This document shows, in pieces, positions 24,186 through 30,317 of a stretch of 30,317 bases of DNA. Position 1 is the stretch's first letter, and each line of letters begins with the position of its first letter. The notes under the pieces were generated by a model. It made no database searches. It was not told the DNA's origin and worked only from the letters and a program-made list of their open reading frames with translations. The position numbers and the translations under genes are program-made. Source of the DNA: Firmicutes bacterium UBA5010 (lineage in GTDB: Bacteria > Bacillota > Clostridia > Tissierellales > Sedimentibacteraceae); the NCBI GenBank assembly GCA_002396645.1, contig DGYI01000047.1, positions 75,081-105,397 on the forward strand. The letters are read 5' to 3'.

Positions 24186-24365
24186 CTATTCAGGCATTAT
24201 TATTAATGCAATAATATATGCTAATATTCCGCCTCCGGCACAAAATACCAATAGTATCCATGCAAGTCTTATTAAAGTTGGATCAACACCAAAATATTCT
24301 GCTATTCCTCCGCATACACCGGCAACTTTTCTGTCTGTCTTACTTCTGCGCAATACTTTATTCAT
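24186..24365 (-). CDS. PspC-domain membrane mini-protein
   Basis: 59-residue protein made of a single PspC domain: KVLRRSKTDRKVAGVCGGIAEYFGVDPTLIRL, then one membrane helix of about 20 residues with a glycine triplet (FCAGGGILAYIIALIIMPE). Relatives sense or respond to envelope stress. The start at 24365 has GGAGGGTG a few bases upstream; the frame remains open for 12 further codons, without an SD. No other psp or phage-shock gene is nearby. It ends just before the T-box promoter, with no terminator visible between them. Confidence 0.88.
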   Translation of the reverse strand: MNKVLRRSKTDRKVAGVCGGIAEYFGVDPTLIRLAWILLVFCAGGGILAYIIALIIMPE

Positions 24366-24501
24366 ATTTTCACCCTCCAAATTACTATATTTCTCAAACA
24401 TCTTCCTTCATTTTTATATATTATATACTTATTTTACCTCATAATACATCTGCATATAGTAATTTTTATTATATCCTAGTTTAAGTTTTTTTTGATATAA
24501 T

Positions 24502-24540
24502 AAAAAGCTTATACTCTATAATTTAGAGTATAAGCCTTTT
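24502..24540 (-). terminator. Terminator after the first dipeptide-module transporter
   Basis: An 11-bp stem, CTTATACTCTA (24508-24518) with TAGAGTATAAG (24524-24534), 5-nt loop, with CTTTTTA on the minus strand side. Confidence 0.85.
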
Positions 24541-24556
24541 AGACTATATTATTATA

Positions 24557-25891
24557 TTATCCTACTAATAACGGTCCTACAAATGCCCAGACTATTACCC
24601 AAAGCCATAATGCAGCCGCTCCTATCCAGCTTGCCTTAAGAACTTCTTTCATGTTATTACATCTTGCTATACCTAATTGGCCTGCCAAGTTTGCTGTAGG
24701 ATATAATGATCCTGTTATTCTTGTTGCCGCCAAGATTGCAGTTGCCCAAATTTGCATAGGTAAGTTAACGCTTGCAACCAATTCTTTAAACATTTCATTA
24801 ATGATGTTAATTTCTGCTACAGCTGCGGCCTCTATACCGAATCCGCCTATAACTGAAGCTATAATTACTACTATTGCCTTTCCTCCGCCGGATATTAATC
24901 CTGTAAGAAGTTCACCAAGAGCTTCGAATCCGCCGCCCAAGTTTATCATAACAAACATAACTTCAAAGAATATGAATACTAAGAACATATTGGACATCTT
25001 AGATACTCCCTCTACAAATGTATTAATTGCAGAATCTATTTCTATTCTTTTAAATATTGCTATGATTACAGAAAGAATTAACATGACTATAATTGCATAG
25101 CTTGTTCCCTGCTTAGTTATAATACCGTATGCTACCAATGCTATGAAAGATAAAATGAACAATACAGTAGTAATCTTCTCTTCCTTAGTTATAACTATAC
25201 TGTTTATATCCACCATATCATCAGTTATCTCATAAACTTCAATACCTTTGTACTTTTTCTGAATTCTTAAAGCTGCATACCAAGTTGATGCTAACCATAC
25301 GATACTGAAAGGTATTACAGCCCATAACATCAATTGGCCATAGCTCAAACCTGTAACACCCATAGTAGCGATTGTTACTCCTGTAAGAGGTCCCATTATC
25401 AAACCTACTTCACCCGCTACTCTTAAAAGAGATGTTACAGCACTAGGTGTAAGGCCTACAGCAGCTACCAACGGAATTAAAACCGGTGCTATAACTGCAT
25501 TTCCGCCTGCTAAAGTTCCCAACAATCCGCATATTACGACTGAAGAAACTATTATTGCTATCATTCCTTTTTTCTCACTGTTAACACCGATTCTTTTTAC
25601 TATCCAATAAACCAGCGTGTGTGTTACCCTAGCTTTGTTCATCAGATATCCAAGACCACTACCAAACATAATTATAATTCCGATTGTTCCTAAGAAGGAA
25701 CCAAGTGAGCTGGCAAATATCTTAGCCAGTTCTTGAATACTTTGTCCTGTTATAATAGCAGCTACAACAATTCCTATTGTCAATCCTGCTAAATTAGACT
25801 TGTTTCTGAATACGATAATCAGATAGACCAGCAAAGGTATTAATGCTATTAACGACGGTGATGATATTAGTGCCCATTTTCCTAATTCCAT
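24557..25891 (-). CDS. Ion-transporter-superfamily permease (NhaC/GntP-like), probable dipeptide or amino-acid carrier
   Basis: Integral membrane protein of 444 aa with about ten to twelve hydrophobic segments and a charged cytoplasmic loop near residues 215-240 (RIQKKYKGIEVYEITDDM). Glycine-rich re-entrant stretches GTLAGGNAVIAP and GGFGIEAAAVAEIN are typical of ion-transporter-superfamily carriers related to Na+/H+ antiporters and gluconate permeases. The C-terminal YPTANLAGQLGIAR recurs in modified form in the second transporter of this window. AGGAGG precedes the ATG. It follows the dipeptide epimerase by 70 bp, so a dipeptide or related substrate is inferred from context; sequence alone does not fix the substrate. 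Confidence 0.75.
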   Translation of the reverse strand: MELGKWALISSPSLIALIPLLVYLIIVFRNKSNLAGLTIGIVVAAIITGQSIQELAKIFASSLGSFLGTIGIIIMFGSGLGYLMNKARVTHTLVYWIVKRIGVNSEKKGMIAIIVSSVVICGLLGTLAGGNAVIAPVLIPLVAAVGLTPSAVTSLLRVAGEVGLIMGPLTGVTIATMGVTGLSYGQLMLWAVIPFSIVWLASTWYAALRIQKKYKGIEVYEITDDMVDINSIVITKEEKITTVLFILSFIALVAYGIITKQGTSYAIIVMLILSVIIAIFKRIEIDSAINTFVEGVSKMSNMFLVFIFFEVMFVMINLGGGFEALGELLTGLISGGGKAIVVIIASVIGGFGIEAAAVAEINIINEMFKELVASVNLPMQIWATAILAATRITGSLYPTANLAGQLGIARCNNMKEVLKASWIGAAALWLWVIVWAFVGPLLVG

Positions 25892-25925
25892 ATTATTTCC
25901 TCCTAAAAATATTATTTTATAATTA

Positions 25926-25946
25926 CTTGATGTTTAAGTCATCAAG
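25926..25946 (-). promoter_or_regulatory. Stem-loop between epimerase and transporter genes
   Basis: CTTGATG pairs with CATCAAG (7 bp, 7-nt loop) in the 70-bp gap. No clear T-tract follows, so it is more likely an mRNA processing or stability element than a terminator. Confidence 0.35.
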
Positions 25947-25961
25947 GAATTTACCAAAATA

Positions 25962-27056
25962 TTATCTGTCAATATATCTTATTCCGTTAATTCCTTTTAT
26001 TCCAAAACCCGGATCATTATTCAATGTTATTTTGTACTCATCAAATACAGATCCACCCAAGACAGGGTCTTCACTGCAAAGAACAGGTCCATCCAAGTCG
26101 ATTTTTGTTATAATGCTTTTAGCTGCTGCTAAATGTACAGCCGCATTTACGCTTACCTTAGCTTCCAGCATACATCCTATCATACATTCAACCCCATAGA
26201 TTTCTGCTACAGAGCAAATCTTAAGAGCATTATATATTCCTCCGGTTTTCATGAGCTTTATGTTTACAAAGTCGGCTGCTCTTTTTTGCAGTATTTTTAA
26301 GGCATCCATCGGAGAGAATACACTTTCGTCCGCTAAGACAGGTATAGAGATATTATCAGTTACAAATTTTAAGCCATCTATATCGTGTGCTTCTACAGGC
26401 TGTTCAACAAACTCAATGTCCAAGCCCTCGTCTTCCATTTTTCTCAATGCTATAACGGCTTCTTTGGGCTTCCAGCCTTGATTGGCATCGATTCTAAGCT
26501 GTACATCATATCCTACAGCATCTCTGATTGCTTTCATTCTTTGTATATCGGTTGCTGCATCCTTGCCTACTTTTATTTTTAATGTTTTAAATCCTCTTCT
26601 TATGGCATCTATACTGTCTCTTGCCATTTCCTCGGGATCATTTACACTTATTGTTATATCTGTTATAATCTCATTTCGATATCCTCCCAGAATTTTATAA
26701 ATCGGAGCATTTAACATTTGACCGTATAAATCATATAAAGCAATATCAACAGCAGCTTTAGCACTATTATTTTTTACTATACATTTGTCAAGCTTAATCA
26801 TTATTTCTTCAAAATTTTCTATATCCATCCCTATAATGTTCTTCTTTATATGATCGTTTAAAGCACCTATTATGGATCCTTTAGTATCCCCTGTGATAAC
26901 ACCTGTAGGCGGAGCCTCACCATAACCGATATTTCCGGTATCTGTATGCACCTCTACGATAATGTCCTCAACGCTATTTACAGTCCTTAATGCTGTCTTA
27001 AACGGTGTCTTTAACGGCACTGAAATTTCACCAATTCTAATATCAGTAATCTTCAT
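25962..27056 (-). CDS. Dipeptide epimerase (L-Ala-D/L-Glu epimerase type, enolase superfamily)
   Basis: Epimerises the second residue of dipeptides; characterised relatives (YkfB, YcjG) convert L-Ala-D-Glu from murein to L-Ala-L-Glu. The catalytic layout is complete: KIKVGK with the two base lysines (about residues 160-162), metal ligands in RIDANQGW (Asp), VEQPV (Glu) and ADES (Asp), the second-side Lys in VNIKLMKTGG, then CMLEAKVSV, and the dipeptide-binding DLDGP near the C-terminus, a hallmark of this subfamily. 364 aa, normal. AAGGAG before the ATG. It lies 24 bp after the dipeptidase, so a product may pass straight to peptide hydrolysis. Exact dipeptide preference cannot be told from sequence. 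Confidence 0.9.
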   Translation of the reverse strand: MKITDIRIGEISVPLKTPFKTALRTVNSVEDIIVEVHTDTGNIGYGEAPPTGVITGDTKGSIIGALNDHIKKNIIGMDIENFEEIMIKLDKCIVKNNSAKAAVDIALYDLYGQMLNAPIYKILGGYRNEIITDITISVNDPEEMARDSIDAIRRGFKTLKIKVGKDAATDIQRMKAIRDAVGYDVQLRIDANQGWKPKEAVIALRKMEDEGLDIEFVEQPVEAHDIDGLKFVTDNISIPVLADESVFSPMDALKILQKRAADFVNIKLMKTGGIYNALKICSVAEIYGVECMIGCMLEAKVSVNAAVHLAAAKSIITKIDLDGPVLCSEDPVLGGSVFDEYKITLNNDPGFGIKGINGIRYIDR

Positions 27057-27080
27057 TTTAAATCTCCTTTTCTTTTTTAT

Positions 27081-28454
27081 TTAATTAGCAAGCTCTTTTA
27101 TAGCAGCCGCCATTATTTGCACATTTTTTATTAAAGAATCTATCCCGATATATTCGTCAGGCTTATGCTCTACCATAGGCTCTCCTTTGAATATAGGTCC
27201 GAAAGCAACTATATTGTCCATAGCCTTTGCATAGGTTCCGCCTCCAATAGATATAAGTTCCGCCTCGTCACCGACTTTTTCCTCATATACTTTTTGGAGC
27301 TTTTTAATAAATTCAGTATCCGGAGAAACATACAAACTTTTTTTATGTCTTAAGTATATTTCTTCAAAGCACCCCTGATGCAGTTTTTCTTTAAAAATAT
27401 CTATGAAATCCTCATATGTTTTTTTTACGGGATATCTCATATTTATTTCAATGCTGATTTCATCATTGTCTAAATTTATAGTACCTAAATTTAAAATGAA
27501 TTTTCCTGATATATCGTCTTCCATATAAATTCCCAGCTTAACCCCATTTACATCCATCCCGAAATTTTCATTCATAAATCTGATAAATTCTTCGGCATCC
27601 TTATTAAGATTTAAGTTTTCTAAGAACAAAAGAAGCTGTGAAATAGCATTTTTCCCTTTTTCAGGAGTGCTGCCGTGAGCAGATACACCATAAGAGCAGA
27701 TTATAAAATTATTTCCCTCATCTTTAATTGATATTTTATCATACTGCTTAGATATTTCTGAAATTTTATCAACATCATCGCTTCCTTTTTCTATTATTGC
27801 CTCAGCATAATCCGGAACTACATTAGCTGCAATTCCGCCTTTTAAAGCAATAATTTTATTTCCTTCTTGTTGCTCTAATTTTCTTTTATATTTACAGGTA
27901 ACTATTCCTTTTTCCCCGTTTATAATAGGATATTCGGCATCAGGAGTAAATCCGCAAACGGGTATTTCTTCACCTTTGTCTACATAGTGCTTCACACATT
28001 TGCTTCCGGTTTCTTCATTTAACCCAAAGAATATTCTTACCCTTCTTTTCATAGGAATACCTAAATCCTTTATTGCCTTTAATGCATATAATGCTCCTAT
28101 AGTCGGTCCCTTATCATCTGTTGTTCCTCTTCCGTAAATTTTACCGTCATGAATCTCTGCTGCATATGGAGGATATGTCCAGCCGTCACCCTCTGGTACT
28201 ACATCAAGATGACCCAATACCGCAATCATCTCCTCACCTGTCCCATACTCGGCATAACCTATCATATTGTCAACATTAGCTGTTATGAATCCCATCGAAG
28301 CTGATAAATCAAGACAATACTCTAATGCTTTGTTTACACCCTCACCAAATGGCATATTATCTTTTGCAGGCTCTTCAACACTTTTAATCCTTATACATTC
28401 CTGAACGCTGTTAATTATTTCGTCCTTCATACTTAATATTTTTTTATCAAGCAT
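27081..28454 (-). CDS. pepV: PepV-like M20 dipeptidase
   Basis: Cytoplasmic di-zinc dipeptidase with broad L-Xaa-Xaa specificity. Metal ligands: His and Asp in GHLDVVPEGDGW, bridging Asp in RGTTDDKGP, catalytic and ligand Glu in FGLNEETGSK, Asp in FTPDAEYP, and the C-terminal His in MVEHKPDEYI. 457 aa, close to lactobacillal PepV (about 470). Start at 28454, with AAAGGAAG upstream; an ATG six codons earlier overlaps that SD. A strong terminator hairpin ends about 35 bp upstream, leaving little room for a promoter, so expression probably depends on read-through or on regulation of that hairpin. Confidence 0.92.
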   Translation of the reverse strand: MLDKKILSMKDEIINSVQECIRIKSVEEPAKDNMPFGEGVNKALEYCLDLSASMGFITANVDNMIGYAEYGTGEEMIAVLGHLDVVPEGDGWTYPPYAAEIHDGKIYGRGTTDDKGPTIGALYALKAIKDLGIPMKRRVRIFFGLNEETGSKCVKHYVDKGEEIPVCGFTPDAEYPIINGEKGIVTCKYKRKLEQQEGNKIIALKGGIAANVVPDYAEAIIEKGSDDVDKISEISKQYDKISIKDEGNNFIICSYGVSAHGSTPEKGKNAISQLLLFLENLNLNKDAEEFIRFMNENFGMDVNGVKLGIYMEDDISGKFILNLGTINLDNDEISIEINMRYPVKKTYEDFIDIFKEKLHQGCFEEIYLRHKKSLYVSPDTEFIKKLQKVYEEKVGDEAELISIGGGTYAKAMDNIVAFGPIFKGEPMVEHKPDEYIGIDSLIKNVQIMAAAIKELAN

Positions 28455-28484
28455 ATTTTCACTTCCTTTCAAATTGAATTAAAA

Positions 28485-28530
28485 ACAAAAAACCCAACAA
28501 AATAAGCACTATCGCCGTTTTGTTGGGTTT
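28485..28530 (-). terminator. Strong hairpin terminator between the DUF3870 gene and pepV
   Basis: A 13-bp perfect stem, AAACCCAACAAAA (28490-28502) with TTTTGTTGGGTTT (28518-28530), and a 15-nt loop. On the minus strand it runs into TTTTTTG and a further T-run just before the pepV SD. Confidence 0.85.
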
Positions 28531-28575
28531 CGTTTACTCCGACATATTTTGAAATATATCATATAAACAAAGCAA

Positions 28576-28896
28576 CTATGTATAAAATTTGTTTTTTATC
28601 TCTAAATACTTCTTTAAAGCATCCTTGTATGACACTATAATTGCTTTTTGTGATGTGCCATGATAGCGACGCTTTATTTCATTTTCGATTAAGTCTGAAT
28701 CCTTTATATCCCTTCCGATAAAAATACCCTTAATAAATTTTTCTGTCAAACTCACAGTATGTGTGCATCCTATATCAATTATACTGTCATCTTTAACGTC
28801 TATTTCCAAGCTCATATAAAATGAATTATAAATTATTGTTATGGCATTGTCCTTGTTTGTTCTTGATTCACCAATAACATATACAGTTTCGTTCAT
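28576..28896 (-). CDS. DUF3870-family protein
   Basis: A 106-residue soluble protein of unknown function. It matches the small clostridial DUF3870 type as I remember it: VYVIGESRTNKDNAIT at the start, the SLEIDVKDDSIIDIGCTHT middle with a conserved Cys-Thr-His-Thr, TEKFIKGIFIGRDI, and YHGTSQKAIIVSYKDALKKYL near the end. The conserved Cys/Thr/His could be an active site or ligand, but nothing proves it. ATG start with a weak GTGTGG SD. It has its own promoter and sits between the serine hydrolase and the dipeptidase; relatives often lie near amino-acid or peptide catabolic genes, which fits here (inference). Confidence 0.75.
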   Translation of the reverse strand: MNETVYVIGESRTNKDNAITIIYNSFYMSLEIDVKDDSIIDIGCTHTVSLTEKFIKGIFIGRDIKDSDLIENEIKRRYHGTSQKAIIVSYKDALKKYLEIKNKFYT

Positions 28897-28938
28897 ATGA
28901 TTACCACACTCATTTTATTAAGTTATTTATTACTTATT

Positions 28939-28967
28939 ATTATAGATAGAAAAACGTTTTTTTACAA
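28939..28967 (-). promoter_or_regulatory. Promoter of the DUF3870 gene
   Basis: Minus strand TTGTAA (28967-28962), 17-bp spacer, TATAAT (28944-28939), about 40 bp before the start codon. The 159-bp gap around it is otherwise T/A-rich with no other feature seen. Confidence 0.7.
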
Positions 28968-29055
28968 GAGTTTTTTTATAAATAATTAATTTTTTTTATT
29001 TTTAATAACAATATTTGTTGCCTTGACTTATTTCTGTAATTTTTAGTTACATATT

Positions 29056-29847
29056 TTATACAATAATACTGTTACTATCCAAGTATTCATCATAAACCAT
29101 TTTAGATATTTTACCTATTATTTCTCTTCCGGCTTTATTAGAATCGGTTTTATCGGTAAGGACGCAAATGATATACGCTTTACCGGGAAGATAAACTATT
29201 CCTCCGTCATGTTCAAGATTATCTAAATCACCGGTTTTATGCGCAATCACTGTTTCTTCAGGCAAATATAGGTCAAGTCTTCCTCTTACCTGCTGTCTTT
29301 TTAAAATATCTAACATGATACTGCTGCATTTTTCATTAATATTTTTACCCTTGTAGATAAGTTCTAAAATATAAGCAAAATCTTTAGCTGTAATAAAATT
29401 TTCCTTTCCTTCTTTAGCGGCTTGAGAATCCATCATTTTTCTTTGCAGCTTTGTATTTTTAAGCCCCAGGCTCTGAATTGTTTGATTGATATTATTAATT
29501 CCAAGAATATCAATCAAAATATTTGCAGCCATATTATCACTAACTATTATCATCAATGTCATTATTTCCTCTAAGCTAAATTTATGTCGTGGTTTTAATT
29601 CCTTCAAAATACCGTCTCCACCGATTTTTAGCTCTTCTGTCAGCTCTATCTTATCTTCCAGTCTAAGTTTTCCTTCATTTACTTTATTTAAAAGCTCAGT
29701 CATTATACAAAGCTTTATTGTACTTGCTGAACGAAATAATACACTTTCATTTATTTTGATTTCACAATTATCGTTCAAATCCTTTATAACAACTGCAATA
29801 TTACTATTTTGTATTTTTATAAAGTCATTGATTTTATTCTCCAGCAT
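29056..29847 (-). CDS. Class-A-beta-lactamase-fold serine hydrolase, no signal peptide
   Basis: Penicillin-recognising serine enzyme fold of 263 aa: nucleophile in SASTIKL (SxxK, about residue 42), VSDNMAAN (SDN, about 104), and AHKTGDLDNLEHDGG (KTG, about 205). The omega-loop region reads QRKMMDSQAAKEG where class A beta-lactamases have RWEPELN, so the deacylating Glu is replaced. The start at 29847 follows GGAGGT closely; nothing upstream or downstream resembles a signal peptide or membrane anchor, so the protein should be cytoplasmic. It is more likely a peptidase or esterase of small peptides than an antibiotic-resistance enzyme. It follows the transporter by 64 bp in the same direction. 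Confidence 0.85.
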   Translation of the reverse strand: MLENKINDFIKIQNSNIAVVIKDLNDNCEIKINESVLFRSASTIKLCIMTELLNKVNEGKLRLEDKIELTEELKIGGDGILKELKPRHKFSLEEIMTLMIIVSDNMAANILIDILGINNINQTIQSLGLKNTKLQRKMMDSQAAKEGKENFITAKDFAYILELIYKGKNINEKCSSIMLDILKRQQVRGRLDLYLPEETVIAHKTGDLDNLEHDGGIVYLPGKAYIICVLTDKTDSNKAGREIIGKISKMVYDEYLDSNSIIV

Positions 29848-29911
29848 ACTTACCTCCATGAAATTATTTGGAGTTGAAGTTATATATCTGTATGTGCTCA
29901 CACAATTCACA

Positions 29912-30317
29912 TTATCCAAAGAATGCTCTGACTACAACAAGAACTACTGATGCAGCCGTAACTGTTATACCGAATTTCACTAAATTCTTAATATCCTTTG
30001 ATCTTGCAAGTCCCATTTGTCCGATCATATCAGCTTCAGGATATGCGAATGATGTTATTTGTCCTGCAACAAGCAAAATCAATGCCCACAATGTTGACGA
30101 TACCCCCATATCAGTTACAATGCCCTTGAACATGCTATCCATTACTATATTATCAGCTGTTGCAGCACCGCCTATACCGAATATTCCTGTTAATGCAGCC
30201 ACTAATGAGAACACTACCTTGCTTTGAGATTCAATCATTGGTCTTAAGAATTCCACAAGAGCCTCAAACGATCCCGCTTCTGATATAAAGTTTATAAACG
30301 GATCGAACAATATAAAC
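29912..30317 (-). CDS. Second ion-transporter-superfamily permease, C-terminal part (runs off window)
   Basis: The last 134 codons of a membrane carrier; the frame stays open to the window edge, so the true start lies outside. The segment aligns along its length with the C-terminal third of the permease at 24557-25891: FEAL, GIFGIGGAATADNIVMDSMFKGIV versus GFGIEAAAVAEINIINEMFKELV, then YPEADMIGQMGLAR versus YPTANLAGQLGIAR, and a final membrane helix ending FFG versus FVG. The two are paralogues. It lies upstream of the serine hydrolase in the same direction and is probably cotranscribed with it. Substrate unknown; peptide or amino-acid import is suggested by the neighbours. Confidence 0.75.
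   Translation of the reverse strand, partial: FILFDPFINFISEAGSFEALVEFLRPMIESQSKVVFSLVAALTGIFGIGGAATADNIVMDSMFKGIVTDMGVSSTLWALILLVAGQITSFAYPEADMIGQMGLARSKDIKNLVKFGITVTAASVVLVVVRAFFG

Noticed and set aside
29056..29847. Beta-lactam resistance gene
   Set aside because: No signal peptide and no omega-loop Glu, so a resistance role is not supported.
1..30317. CRISPR arrays, tRNA or rRNA genes, insertion sequences, prophage genes
   Set aside because: I saw no spaced direct repeats, cloverleaf genes, transposases or phage proteins in reading the window; short RNA genes could still be missed by eye.

Overview
The window reads as chromosome of an AT-rich, anaerobic, endospore-forming Firmicute, probably Clostridia. 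The reasons are the spore protease Gpr next to SpoIIP, an O2-defence desulfoferrodoxin, two T-box leaders in front of aminoacyl-tRNA-synthetase genes, strong AGGAGG-type ribosome binding sites, several TTG/GTG starts and TTGACA-17-TATAAT promoters. I cannot name the genus from sequence alone.

Left part (1-9000): the N-terminal stub of an MBOAT acyltransferase that breaks into an inverted copy of nadE sequence; nadE (NAD synthetase); a small ThiF/MoeB-like E1 enzyme; a His-type T-box and hisS; then, on the minus strand, glpK, a short AraC-type regulator, methionine aminopeptidase and aminopeptidase P. Middle part (9000-21700): greA; desulfoferrodoxin and a cysteine-rich ferredoxin-like protein; a DEAD-box helicase; the tldD-tldE peptidase pair; a PhzF-like isomerase; and the conserved block rpsT / gpr-spoIIP-lepA-hemW. 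Most genes sit on the minus strand and convergent pairs are separated by intrinsic terminators.

Right part (21700-30317): a divergent methionyl-tRNA-synthetase homologue under a T-box leader whose specifier position reads CCA (proline); a PspC-domain mini-protein; and a dipeptide module. The module holds a C-terminal piece of one transporter, a class-A-beta-lactamase-fold serine hydrolase without a signal peptide, a DUF3870 protein, a PepV-like M20 dipeptidase, an Ala-Glu-type dipeptide epimerase and a second, paralogous transporter. Together these look suited to importing, epimerising and hydrolysing dipeptides, plausibly from cell wall.

The most unusual items are the MetRS-like protein, which has lost several residues expected of a methionine-charging enzyme and appears wired to a proline T-box, and the dipeptide module bracketed by two related transporters. 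The left edge may be an assembly fold-back rather than biology.
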